Positions 15,244 through 23,019 are shown, counted from the stretch's first letter. The stretch is 64,000 nucleotides of DNA from Actinoplanes sp. L3-i22 (GCF_019704555.1 NZ_AP024745.1:7014501-7078500); one strand, 5' to 3'. A program made the numbers and translations. The notes: generated by a model from the sequence alone, not told the origin.

Positions 15244-16847
15244 ACACCGACCAGCTGCGCGAACGCGCCCGGACCAGTCTTGCCCGGATCGGCGCCACCG
15301 TGCCCGACGGGACGGATCTTTTCGCCCGCTCCCCGATCACCGGTGACAATCTCTTCGGGCTCCGAGCCACCACCGCGGACGAGGCGATCCGGGCGATCGA
15401 CGAGGCCGACGAGGCGTTCCGGACCTGGCGGACCACGCCGGCCCCATTGCGCGGCGAACTCGTCCGCATCCTCGGCGAGCTGCTGCGCGAGCACAAGGCC
15501 GACCTCGCCGACCTGATCACCATCGAGGTCGGCAAGATCCGCTCGGAGGCGCTCGGCGAGGTCCAGGAGATGATCGACATCTGCGACTTCGCAGTCGGAT
15601 TGTCCCGGCAGCTCTACGGCAAGACGATCGCGTCCGAGCGGCCCGGTCACCGGCTCGCCGAGACCTGGCATCCGCTCGGCGTCGTCGGCGTGATCTCGGC
15701 GTTCAACTTCCCGGCCGCGGTCTGGTCCTGGAACACCGCGCTCGCGCTGGTCTGCGGCGACGCGGTGGTGTGGAAGCCCAGCGAACTGACCCCGCTGGTC
15801 TCGCTGGCCACCAGCCACCTGCTCGACCGGGCGATCGAGCGGGCCAGCGCGCCCGCCCACCTGCACCGGCTGCTGCTCGGCGACCGCGACCTCGGCTCCC
15901 TCCTCGTCGAGAGCCCGCGGGTCAGCCTGGTCAGCGCGACCGGCTCGACCCGGATGGGCCGGGAGGTCGGGCCGCGGGTCGCCGCCCGGTTCGGCCGGGT
16001 GCTGCTCGAACTCGGCGGCAACAACGCGGCGATCGTGGCCCCATCGGCGGACCTCGAGCTCACCCTGCGCGGTGTCGTGTTCGCGGCGGCCGGGACAGCC
16101 GGGCAGCGCTGCACCACCCTGCGCCGGCTGATAGTCCACCGGGACGTCGCCGACCAGTTCGTGGAGAAGCTGGCCGCGGTCTACGGACGGTTGCCGATCG
16201 GCGACCCGTTCGACGAGAACACCCTGGTCGGACCGGTGATCACCGAGGCCGCCGCGGCGTCGATGACGGCCGCGCTGGACCGTGCCCAGGCCGAGGGCGG
16301 CAAGATCGTAGCGGGCGGAGCACGCGTAGCCGCTGACGGCGGAGCACGCGTAACCACTGACAGCGGAGCACGCGTAGCCGCTGACAGCGGAGCGCACGTG
16401 GCCGCTGACGGCGGCACCTCCATCCAGCCCGCGAGCGGTGGCGGGGCTTATGTCCAGCCGGCGATCGTGCGGATGCCGCGGCAGACCGCGGTGGTCCGGG
16501 AGGAAACTTTCGCCCCGATCCTCTATGTGCTCACCTACGAGACATTCGAGGAGGCGGTGGCGCTGCACAACGACGTACCCCAAGGGTTGTCGTCCTCGAT
16601 CTTCACCCGGGATGTGCAGGAGGCGGAGCGCTTCCTGGCCGCCGACGGATCCGACTGCGGGATCGCGAACGTCAACATCGGCACGTCCGGGGCGGAGATC
16701 GGCGGCGCGTTCGGCGGTGAGAAAGAAACCGGCGGCGGGCGCGAGTCGGGATCGGACGCGTGGCGCGCCTACATGCGACGGGCCACCAACACGATCAACT
16801 ATTCGAGCGAGCTGTCCCTGGCCCAGAACGTAAGTTTCTTCAGCTGA
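15240..16847 (+). CDS. amaB: L-aminoadipate-semialdehyde/piperideine-6-carboxylate dehydrogenase (ALDH7-like)
   Basis: 535 residues. ALDH7-type signatures: EVGKIRSEALGEVQEMIDIC, GLSRQLYGKTIASERPGHRL, GVISAFNFPAAVWSWN, the cofactor turn SATGSTRMGREVG, the general base in LLELGGNNAAI and the nucleophile in GTAGQRCTTLRRL. It oxidises 2-aminoadipate-6-semialdehyde (open form of P6C) to 2-aminoadipate with NAD. ATG overlaps the hglS stop and has GGAGG 7 bases upstream, so the two are translationally coupled. Residues 360-391 are four 8-residue repeats (GARVAADG) followed by GTSIQPASGGGAYVQPAIV, i.e. an expansion in the surface loop before the conserved YVQPAIV strand; the catalytic residues are unaffected. 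Confidence 0.88.
   Translation: MNTDQLRERARTSLARIGATVPDGTDLFARSPITGDNLFGLRATTADEAIRAIDEADEAFRTWRTTPAPLRGELVRILGELLREHKADLADLITIEVGKIRSEALGEVQEMIDICDFAVGLSRQLYGKTIASERPGHRLAETWHPLGVVGVISAFNFPAAVWSWNTALALVCGDAVVWKPSELTPLVSLATSHLLDRAIERASAPAHLHRLLLGDRDLGSLLVESPRVSLVSATGSTRMGREVGPRVAARFGRVLLELGGNNAAIVAPSADLELTLRGVVFAAAGTAGQRCTTLRRLIVHRDVADQFVEKLAAVYGRLPIGDPFDENTLVGPVITEAAAASMTAALDRAQAEGGKIVAGGARVAADGGARVTTDSGARVAADSGAHVAADGGTSIQPASGGGAYVQPAIVRMPRQTAVVREETFAPILYVLTYETFEEAVALHNDVPQGLSSSIFTRDVQEAERFLAADGSDCGIANVNIGTSGAEIGGAFGGEKETGGGRESGSDAWRAYMRRATNTINYSSELSLAQNVSFFS
16317..16412 (+). repeat. Four 24-base in-frame repeats inside amaB
   Basis: Units at 16317, 16341, 16365 and 16389, consensus ggagcacgcgtagccgctga + cggc, encoding GARVAADG, GARVTTDS, GARVAADS, GAHVAADG. 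Confidence 0.9.
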
Positions 16848-17048
16848 CCGGCTCCCGGCGCGGGTTCGCACGGCGCGGCCATGAAGGAAACTTCCTGCCG
16901 CGGTGGCGCCGTCGCGAAATGCACCGTCCGGACCGGGCCGACCGGGGAGAACATACTGCCGGGCGCCGAGGCCTTCAGCGCGCCCGGCTCGGCACCACGC
17001 AACTTCGTCGTGCGCGTCCACCGCGGTCACAGCGAGATCTACGTGCCG

Positions 17049-17438
17049 CTAGTCCCCCAGGAGGTCCCATCGGTTGCCGGCGATGTCCAGGAAGACCGCG
17101 ACCTTGCCGTACGGCTCGGCGCGGGGCTCGCGCACGAACGTGACGTCGGCCTCGGACATCCGCCGGTAGGTTGCGTCGAAGTCGTCGACGCGAAGGAAAA
17201 AACCGACACGGCCGGCCGTCTGGTCGCCGACGGCGGCGCGCTGGTCCTCGTCGTCGGCGCGGGCGAGCAGGATCCCGGTCTGCGCGCCGGGCGGGCGGAC
17301 CACCACCCAGCGCTTGGGCAGCCCGTCGGTGGTCAGCGACGGCGAGTCCTCGACCAGGTCGAACCCGAGCACGCCGGTGAAGAACGCGATGGCCGGGTCG
17401 TACTCGTCCACGATCAGCGCCACCAGGTCGATCCGCAT
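17049..17438 (-). CDS. VOC/glyoxalase-like protein
   Basis: 129 residues. A single vicinal-oxygen-chelate domain with paired beta-alpha-beta-beta-beta halves: DLVALIVDEYDPAIAFFTGVLGFDLVED at the N-terminus and GRVGFFLRVDDFDATYRRMS plus GKVAVFLDIAGNRWDLLGD at the C-terminus. The usual metal His at the first strand is replaced (LVALIVDEY), so it may be a non-catalytic binding or resistance-type member. About 200 bases without a recognisable gene separate it from amaB; they contain a GGAAACTTCC site at 16884. Confidence 0.82.
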   Translation of the reverse strand: MRIDLVALIVDEYDPAIAFFTGVLGFDLVEDSPSLTTDGLPKRWVVVRPPGAQTGILLARADDEDQRAAVGDQTAGRVGFFLRVDDFDATYRRMSEADVTFVREPRAEPYGKVAVFLDIAGNRWDLLGD

Positions 17439-17557
17439 ACCACCAGCCTAGAGCCGTCGAGGGCCCGAACCCTGGCAATGCCCGTCCCGGCCCGGCCCCG
17501 CCTGGGCCCCTCATCGGGCCGCTCTCGGACGAGCCCATCAGCCGAGGCGGGCCAGTC

Positions 17558-17711
17558 ACCCGCATCGCCATCGCCATCGCCACCGCCACCGCCACCGTCG
17601 CCGCCGCCACCGCCGCCGCCACCGCCGCCGCCGCCACCGCCGCCGCCACCGCCGCCGCCGCCGTCGCCGTCGCCGCCACCGTCGCCGTCGTCGCCGCCGC
17701 CACCGCCGTCG
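17558..17711. repeat. GCC/ACC/GTC triplet-repeat tract
   Basis: About 150 bases of nearly pure GCC, ACC, GTC and ATC triplets. It runs in frame directly into the DUF397 remnant (Ala/Thr/Val in that frame). The 547-base gap 17439-17985 holds only this tract and the remnant. Confidence 0.9.
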
Positions 17712-17884
17712 TTCCAGGATCAGGCCGTGATGGCGACTGCGTGGAGGTGGCCGACGACCTCGCGGACACCGTCGCTGTCCGGGACACCGAGAACCGTGCT
17801 GGCGGAGTTCTGGTCTCCACGCACGATCGGTGGTCGGCGTTCCTGGCCGGGGTCAAGCGGGGCGAATTCGGCGTGACCGGCTGA
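17705..17884 (+). pseudogene. DUF397-domain remnant joined to a triplet-repeat tract
   Basis: The frame ending with TGA at 17882-17884 encodes GRDGDCVEVADDLADT, VAVRDTENRAGG and STHDRWSAFLAGVKRGEF, the body of a DUF397 protein (usually about 60-80 residues: S-x-S-G-x-x-G-x-CVEVA ... VAVRDSK ... W-x-x-F). DUF397 proteins normally lie beside an XRE/Scr1-type DNA-binding partner; none is present. The expected N-terminus (W-x-KSSYSG) is missing and replaced by the Ala/Thr/Val repeat, and no convincing start codon or ribosome site is visible in frame. Best read as a degraded gene whose 5' end was lost or overrun by triplet expansion; a repeat-bearing functional protein is less likely. Confidence 0.65.
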
Positions 17885-17985
17885 CGCCGTACGGCGAAAT
17901 GGGGAAGCCCGGCCGGAAGCGGCCCGGCGGCGGACCGCGTGATGGAGCGGCGTCCTGCCTGATGGGCTGTGATTGACTAGCACGC

Positions 17986-19149
17986 ATGACCGCTGAGCCG
18001 ACCGCGGCCACCCGCCCCCGCAACCGCAAGCAGTTGATCATCGAGGCGGCCGGACAGGTGTTCAGCGAGCGGGGCTACCACGCGGCCTCGATGGAGGAAA
18101 TTGCCGCCGGGGTCGGGATCAGTGCCGCCGCTTTGTACCGGCACTTCCCGAACAAGTACGCGCTGTTCGCCGAGTGCGCGAACGTGATGGTGGATCGGCT
18201 GGTCGCGGCGGTCGCCGAAGCGCCTCCGGAGGCGAGCCTGGCCGACGTGTTCACCGCCGTCATCCGGGTGACGGTCGCGCACCGGGCCTCGGGCGGGCTG
18301 TACCGGTGGGAGGCCCGGTACCTGGAGCCGGCCGATCGGCGGACGCTGCGCGCGAAGTTCGGGCAGGTCGTCGAGCGGATGACCGAGATGGTGCGGCGCG
18401 AGCATCCGGGGCCCGACGACCGGCTGCGGGCGGTGGCGGCGCTCGGCGCGATCGGATCGATCGCCATGCATCACACCTCGATCGCCCAGCGGCGGATCGA
18501 GGATCTGTTGCTGACCTCGGCGCTGCGGGTGGTCACGGCGGATCCGGCGGCGGCCGCGGGCAGTGCCCTGGTGGTCCAGTTGCCCGAGCGGCCGGTGCCG
18601 CGGACCCGGCGGGCGGAGATCCTGGCGGCGGCGATCCCGCTGTTCGCGCGGGACGGGTTCGCCAATGTGACGAACGTGCAGATCGCGCAGGCGGTGGGGC
18701 TCGCGCCGTCGGCGATCTACCGGCACTATCCCGGGAAGGTCGACATCCTGGCGGCGGCGTGTCTGCAGGCGGCGGGGCTGCTGGCGCAGGCGGTGGACCG
18801 GAGCCTGGACCCGGCCGCCGGGCCGCGGGCGACCGTGGTGGCGCTGGCCGCGGCCTACGTCGCCTACAGCTTCGAGCACAACGCGCTGACCAGCGTCGCC
18901 GAGGCGGAGATCGCCGGGCTGCCGGCCGGGCTGCAGCGGCCGCTGATCCTCGCGCAGCGGGAGCACATCGCGGTCTGGGAGCAGCAGTTGCGCCGGGCGC
19001 GGCCGGATCTGGACGCGCGCCAGACCCGGCTGCTGGTGCATGCCGGGTTCGGCGTGGTGGTCGAGGCCGGGCGTGCCCTGCGCTGGCAGAACACGCCCGC
19101 CCATCGTGATGCGGTGACCGCGCTGGTGATCGGCGCGCTGACCCTGTAA
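17986..19149 (+). CDS. Tandem TetR-family regulator (two DNA-binding domains)
   Basis: 387 residues, twice the normal size. Two TetR helix-turn-helix blocks are present in one chain: KQLIIEAAGQVFSERGYHAA ... YRHFPNKYALF (residues about 14-62) and RAEILAAAIPLFARDGFANV ... IYRHYPGKVDIL (about 207-255), each followed by an all-helical ligand domain. Such double-TetR proteins are known in actinomycetes, often beside MPAB/Lcp_C (DUF2236) or acyl-CoA genes. It is convergent with the lcp gene with only 7 bases between stops, so it is a candidate regulator of rubber degradation, but no direct operator evidence is seen. Confidence 0.9.
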   Translation: MTAEPTAATRPRNRKQLIIEAAGQVFSERGYHAASMEEIAAGVGISAAALYRHFPNKYALFAECANVMVDRLVAAVAEAPPEASLADVFTAVIRVTVAHRASGGLYRWEARYLEPADRRTLRAKFGQVVERMTEMVRREHPGPDDRLRAVAALGAIGSIAMHHTSIAQRRIEDLLLTSALRVVTADPAAAAGSALVVQLPERPVPRTRRAEILAAAIPLFARDGFANVTNVQIAQAVGLAPSAIYRHYPGKVDILAAACLQAAGLLAQAVDRSLDPAAGPRATVVALAAAYVAYSFEHNALTSVAEAEIAGLPAGLQRPLILAQREHIAVWEQQLRRARPDLDARQTRLLVHAGFGVVVEAGRALRWQNTPAHRDAVTALVIGALTL

Positions 19150-19156
19150 GAAAGTT

Positions 19157-20365
19157 TCAGGGGCGGTTCCCGGTCGGGATGGTGATCGGGGTGTAGCTGG
19201 TCGACGTCCCGTTGTTCAGGAACAGCATCGCCAGACCGCGCACGAACTGGTCGAACAGCGAGAACCCGGTCGGGATGATCGGTGACAGGCCTTCGCGGAA
19301 CGCGACGTACGCCGGCCACCCGACCTCGATCAACGTGCGGGAGGCGTAGTCGCGGGGCAGCTTCAGCCAGTCCCCGATCTTGTCACTGAGCACGTACCGC
19401 GCGAACTCGCGCTGGAAGCCCTGGGTGACGCCGAGGTCCACCTGCGAGACGAGTCCGAGCAGGACGTCGGCGAGATTCACCCCCTCCGGGGTGGCCGCCA
19501 TGATCGGGGTCAGCACGTACGCGGACTGCTGTTTCGCCGCCGCCCAGCTGGCCGGGATGAAGTCGTCGCGCACCCCGAGCAGGTGCAGCGCGACCTGCCA
19601 CATGTGCAGGAACGCGTCCGACTCGGCGGCCGAGATCCGGATGCCCCAGGAGCTGAGCTTGCCGTACACGTAGGTGCCGAGGCTGTGAAAGGTGACCAGG
19701 ATGTCGCCGTTGCTGATCGGGATGAAGTCCTGGTCGTTGGTGACCGCCCGCCACGCCGGGGACTGCGGCAGCAGGTGCCGCACGGCGGCGTGGGTCAGGC
19801 GGGTCTTGTTCGACGTGACGACGAAGTGGCCGGTCGGCTTGAACGCGTCGATCGCGCTCAGGTCGTACCCGTAGGTAAAGGTTTTCGCCGCCCGGGACTG
19901 CATGTCGGCGCCGCCGGCCGAGTAGTAGACGTTGCGGGCCTCGCGCGGGATGACCGTGCTCATGATGCCGCTGCCCAGGCCGTACAGCAGGAACAGGTAC
20001 ATGCTCATGCGCTTGTTGAACTGGGCCGCGCGCTCCAGCTTGACCGGGTCGGCCCACGACGGCAGCGTGTTGACCTGCCGCAGGTAGGCGGCCAGGTTCG
20101 CGGGCAGGCCGGCCGGGAGCGCGTCGCCGTTGTTCACCCACGTCTCGAACGCCGTGTTGACCGCCGGGATCTGCCCGCTGTCCAGGAGCGAGGCGACGAG
20201 CGGGTCGGTGGCGTCGTCCCAGACGCTCCACGGATCGGTGATCGTGTCGGTCGCGGCGATCGAGTCCTTCGACGACCACGCCCAGGCCGCGGACGGCTCC
20301 GCGACGCCCGCCAGGCCCAGCGCTGCACCAAGGGTCAGGACGCGCCTTCTGCTGAGATTCTGCAT
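19157..20365 (-). CDS. lcp: Latex-clearing protein (rubber oxygenase), Tat-exported
   Basis: 402 residues. N-terminus NLSRRRVLTLGAALGLAGVA is a twin-arginine signal. The body matches Lcp/DUF2236 b-type cytochrome rubber oxygenases: GSGIMSTVIPREARNVYYS, the conserved TSNKTRLTHAAVRHLLP segment, GDILVTFHSLGTYVYGKL (likely contains the axial haem His) and AFLHMWQVALHLLGV. Lcp cleaves cis-1,4-polyisoprene to oligoisoprenoid aldehydes/ketones outside the cell. The ATG has GAGG 9 bases upstream. Assignment of the exact haem ligand is by family analogy only. Its promoter is described separately. Confidence 0.9.
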   Translation of the reverse strand: MQNLSRRRVLTLGAALGLAGVAEPSAAWAWSSKDSIAATDTITDPWSVWDDATDPLVASLLDSGQIPAVNTAFETWVNNGDALPAGLPANLAAYLRQVNTLPSWADPVKLERAAQFNKRMSMYLFLLYGLGSGIMSTVIPREARNVYYSAGGADMQSRAAKTFTYGYDLSAIDAFKPTGHFVVTSNKTRLTHAAVRHLLPQSPAWRAVTNDQDFIPISNGDILVTFHSLGTYVYGKLSSWGIRISAAESDAFLHMWQVALHLLGVRDDFIPASWAAAKQQSAYVLTPIMAATPEGVNLADVLLGLVSQVDLGVTQGFQREFARYVLSDKIGDWLKLPRDYASRTLIEVGWPAYVAFREGLSPIIPTGFSLFDQFVRGLAMLFLNNGTSTSYTPITIPTGNRP

Positions 20366-20466
20366 TCGCTTACCTCTTTCCCGGTCGGCCCGTCATCGCC
20401 TTGAACACCGGCTCGTGGCTGCGATACGAGCGTGTTTCGGTGTTATCCGGTGTGTGATTTTCCATT

Positions 20467-20495
20467 AACATAGACGGGCCTGAGGGAACCGGCAA
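20467..20495 (-). promoter_or_regulatory. Promoter of lcp (TTGCCG-17-TATGTT)
   Basis: On the minus strand TTGCCG (20490-20495) and TATGTT (20467-20472) are separated by 17 bases, close to the housekeeping consensus. The predicted start would leave a leader of about 95 bases before the lcp ATG, containing an AT-rich stretch suitable for a repressor. Confidence 0.6.
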
Positions 20496-20538
20496 GGGTC
20501 GAAGTTTCTCGATCTCCGAAGCCAGGCCGCCGGCAGGG

Positions 20539-21675
20539 TCAGCGGGCGTTGAGCCGGGCCGCCTGCCGGTTCAGGTGATCACGTTCGGACGCGTTGGTGG
20601 CCTTGCGGGCGGCCTCGGCGTAGCGCCGCGCCGCCGTCGCCAGGTCGCCGTCGCGCTCGTGCAGATACGCCGCCACCGCCGTCCAGCGCGGGAGCGTCGC
20701 GTCCAGCTCGGCCAGGGCGGCCAGGCCGGCGCGCGGGCCGTCCGCCTCGCCGACCGCCACCGCGCGGTTGAGGCGGACCACCGGGCTGCCGGTCAGGCGG
20801 GCGAGCTCGTCGTACCACTCGACGATCTGCACCCAGTCGGTCTCCGCCGCGGTCTGCGCGTCCGCGTGCAGGGCCGCGATCGCGGCCTGCGCCTGGAACT
20901 CCCCCAGCCGGTCGCGGGACAGCGCCAGCTGCAGGACGTTCACGCCCTCGGCGATCAGCGCCGTGTCCCACCGGCTCCGGTCCTGTTCGGCGAGCGGCAC
21001 CAGACTGCCGTCGGGCGCGGTCCGGGACGCGCGCCGGGCGTGGTGCAGCAGCATCAGGGCGAGCAGCCCGGCCACCTCCGGATGATCGATGACGGTCACC
21101 AGCTGCCGGGTCAGCCGGATCGCCTCGGCCGCCAGGTCGACGTCGCCGGAGTAGCCCTCGTTGAACACCAGGTAGAGCACCCGCAGCACGGTCGCCACGT
21201 CACCCTGCTTGTCGAAGCGGACCCCGGCGACGGTGCGCTTGGCGCGGCTGATCCGCTGCGCCATGGTCGCCTCGGGCACCAGGTACGCGTCGGCGATCTG
21301 CCGGGTGGTCAGCCCGCCGACGGCCCGCAGGGTGAGCGCGACCGCCGACGACGGACTCAGCGACGGGTGCGCGCACAGGAAGTACAGCCGCAGCGTGTCG
21401 TCGGCCGCGGCGGCCGGGCCGGCCGGTGGCTCCTGGTCGACGAGGTCCTCGCGCCGGCGACGGGCGGTGTCCGCCCGCGCCACGTCGAGGAACCGCCGCC
21501 AGGCGACCGTCACCAGCCAGCCCTTGGCGTCCCGCGGCGGGTCGTCCGGCCAGGCCCGGACCGCCTCGACCAGCGCGTCCTGGACGGCGTCCTCGGCCGC
21601 CGCGAAGTCGGCTCCGCGGCGGACGAGGACCCCGATCACGCTGGGCGTGAGACTCCGGAGGAGCTCCGCGTTCAT
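20539..21675 (-). CDS. ECF42-type RNA polymerase sigma factor with long C-terminal extension
   Basis: 378 residues. Region 2 (FAAAEDAVQDALVEAVRAWP, GWLVTVAWRRFLDVAR) and region 4 (LTTRQIADAYLVPEATMAQR, ISRAKRTV) are followed by a ~200-residue helical extension with TPR-like pairs (LYLVFNEGYSG, RLTGSPVVRLNRAVAVGEADG, AAYLHERDGDLATAARRYAE). This architecture, plus a DGPF-protein gene immediately upstream, defines the ECF42 group, in which the extension is required for activity and no anti-sigma factor is known. Its ATG overlaps the DGPF stop (ATGA). A matching ECF42-type promoter lies ahead of the DGPF gene, so the pair is probably autoregulated. Confidence 0.93.
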   Translation of the reverse strand: MNAELLRSLTPSVIGVLVRRGADFAAAEDAVQDALVEAVRAWPDDPPRDAKGWLVTVAWRRFLDVARADTARRRREDLVDQEPPAGPAAAADDTLRLYFLCAHPSLSPSSAVALTLRAVGGLTTRQIADAYLVPEATMAQRISRAKRTVAGVRFDKQGDVATVLRVLYLVFNEGYSGDVDLAAEAIRLTRQLVTVIDHPEVAGLLALMLLHHARRASRTAPDGSLVPLAEQDRSRWDTALIAEGVNVLQLALSRDRLGEFQAQAAIAALHADAQTAAETDWVQIVEWYDELARLTGSPVVRLNRAVAVGEADGPRAGLAALAELDATLPRWTAVAAYLHERDGDLATAARRYAEAARKATNASERDHLNRQAARLNAR

Positions 21676-22079
21676 TCCGTGATGGTAGGCGGCTCGGTCA
21701 GGAACGGGCGCAGCTCGAGCCACTCGTGGATCGGCTTGCCACCGGCGCCGGGCGCGGCCGACAGCTCGCCGGCGAGCTCGACGGCCCGCTCGTAGCTGTC
21801 CACGTCGATGATCATCCAGCCGGCGATCAGGTCCTTGGTCTCGGCGAACGGACCGTCGGTGACCGGCGGGCGCCCGGGGCCGTCGTAGGACACCCAGGTT
21901 CCCTCCGGCGCCAGGGCCTGACCGTCGACGAACTCCCCGTTCGCCTCCAGCCGGGCCGCGAAGTCGTTCATGTACTGGATGTGGGCGGTGATTTCCTCCG
22001 GCGCCCACTTGTCCATCGGCACGTCGTTGACCGGAGCCGGGGCGCCACGGTAGTGCTTGAGCAGCAGGTACTTGGCCAT
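21672..22079 (-). CDS. DGPF/YCII-related protein
   Basis: 135 residues. MAKYLLLKHYRG at the start and VTDGPFAETKDLIAGWMIID in the middle show the DGPF motif of YCII-like proteins. ATG 22079 has GAGGAG 8 bases upstream; a longer frame upstream lacks homology. DGPF proteins are standard partners of ECF42 sigma factors and often among their targets; their biochemical role is unknown. Overlaps the sigma gene by 4 bases. Confidence 0.92.
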   Translation of the reverse strand: MAKYLLLKHYRGAPAPVNDVPMDKWAPEEITAHIQYMNDFAARLEANGEFVDGQALAPEGTWVSYDGPGRPPVTDGPFAETKDLIAGWMIIDVDSYERAVELAGELSAAPGAGGKPIHEWLELRPFLTEPPTITE

Positions 22080-22125
22080 CTCGTTGTCTCCTCGGTGCTC
22101 GTCCTCGGTGGTTCTCTGCCCCGGG

Positions 22126-22152
22126 GACGGAGCCGCACACGGGTTCTCGACA
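22126..22152 (-). promoter_or_regulatory. ECF42-type promoter (TGTCGA-17-CGTC)
   Basis: Reading the minus strand, TGTCGA (22147-22152) is followed after 17 bases by CGTC (22126-22129), 47 bases before the DGPF start codon. TGTCGA at -35 and CGA/TC-like -10 is the promoter motif described for ECF42 sigma factors, so the sigma-DGPF operon probably drives itself. Confidence 0.75.
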
Positions 22153-22161
22153 TCCCCCGGC

Positions 22162-22180
22162 AAAATCTTTTCAAGATTTT
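22162..22180. promoter_or_regulatory. Palindrome AAAATCTT-N3-AAGATTTT
   Basis: Perfect 8-base arms around a 3-base spacer in the divergent spacer between the DGPF gene and the PNPOx gene. It is AT-rich in a GC-rich genome and abuts a TTGACC (22183-22188) that may be the -35 of the plus-strand gene, so it looks like an operator. Confidence 0.55.
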
Positions 22181-22221
22181 CCTTGACCCCGACCTGAGGG
22201 TACGGGTTTAGCGTCGCCCTC

Positions 22222-22857
22222 ATGATCCGTGACTACCTGCGGGCGTTGCCGGTGTTCGCCGGCGAACTGCCCAGCTTCAACCCGTCCGGGGCTCCGGGCC
22301 GGCCCGACGAGCTGTTCGTGACCTGGTTGTATGCGGCGGTCTCGGCCGGGGTGCGGGAGCCGCACGCGACGACGCTGTCGACGGTCGGGGCTGATGGCAT
22401 ACCGTCGGCACGGATTTTGATCGTGAAGAATGTCGACGCGGACGGGTGGCAGTTCGCGGTGCACGGGGCCAGTCCGAAGGGTCAGGATCTGGTGCGTCAC
22501 CCGGCTGCGGCGCTGACGTTCCACTGGCCGGCGCAGGCTCGGCAGATCCGGCTGCGTGGTCCGGTCCGGGCCGCATCTCCCGCCGAGAGCGCCGCCGATT
22601 TCCTGGCCCGGCCGCCGGCTTCCCGCGCGGAGGCGTCGCTGGGGCGCCAGAGTCAGCCGCTCGACGACCGTGCCGACCTCGACAAGGCGCTTGCCGCGGT
22701 TGACCTCCCGGCCGGGCGGGCCATTCCGGAGTGGACGCTCTACACGCTCGCCCCGAGCGAGGTCGAGTTCTGGCAGGGCGACAAGCAGCGCAAGCACACG
22801 CGCTTGCGCTACATCCGCGCTGCTGCCGGCTGGAGCCGTGAGCTCCTCTGGCCGTAG
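22222..22857 (+). CDS. Pyridoxamine 5'-phosphate oxidase-like flavoprotein
   Basis: 211 residues. PdxH-like order: MIRDYLRALPVF, PHATTLSTVGADGIPSARIL, VKNVDADGWQFAVHGAS, GQDLVRHPAAALTFHWP, ARQIRLRGPVR, ASLGRQSQPL and the C-terminal WTLYTLAPSEVEFWQGDKQR. FMN-binding oxidase acting on PNP/PMP or a related substrate. The C-terminal RLRY instead of the classical RL-P end and the missing N-terminal extension mean it may be a PdxH relative rather than the main vitamin B6 enzyme. Divergent from the ECF42 operon; ATG lies close to a possible -10, so it may be leaderless. Confidence 0.82.
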   Translation: MIRDYLRALPVFAGELPSFNPSGAPGRPDELFVTWLYAAVSAGVREPHATTLSTVGADGIPSARILIVKNVDADGWQFAVHGASPKGQDLVRHPAAALTFHWPAQARQIRLRGPVRAASPAESAADFLARPPASRAEASLGRQSQPLDDRADLDKALAAVDLPAGRAIPEWTLYTLAPSEVEFWQGDKQRKHTRLRYIRAAAGWSRELLWP

Positions 22858-22863
22858 CCGTTG

Positions 22864-23019
22864 GAAATTTCCTCCGGCCTCAGCCGCCGCCAACTTCCTT
22901 CGGCCCCAGCCCCTGGTGACTTTCTTCGTTGCCAGCCGCAGGTAATTTCCTTCGTTGCCAGCCGCAGGTAATTTCCTTCGTTGCCAGTCGCAGGTGATTT
23001 TCTTCGCCGTCAGGCTCTG
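22864..23019. repeat. 26-base tandem array containing the AATTTCCTTCG motif
   Basis: Six units of about 26 bases (clearest at 22916, 22942, 22968, 22994; older copies at 22864 and 22890), consensus gtaatttccttcgttgccag + ccgcag. The array fills the space between the convergent PNPOx and ComB-like genes; its last unit overlaps the stop codon of the latter. Confidence 0.92.

Noticed and set aside
16881..17876. Open frame starting MKETSCRGGAVAKCTV in the gap after amaB
   Set aside because: It runs antisense through the VOC gene into the triplet tract; no ribosome site and no recognised family.
17478..17876. Proline-rich frame through the triplet tract
   Set aside because: Different frame from the recognisable DUF397 sequence; Pro-Ser runs come from the repeat alone.
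22864..23019. Possible CRISPR array (26-base repeats)
   Set aside because: Units are contiguous without spacers and no cas genes are present; it is a tandem minisatellite.
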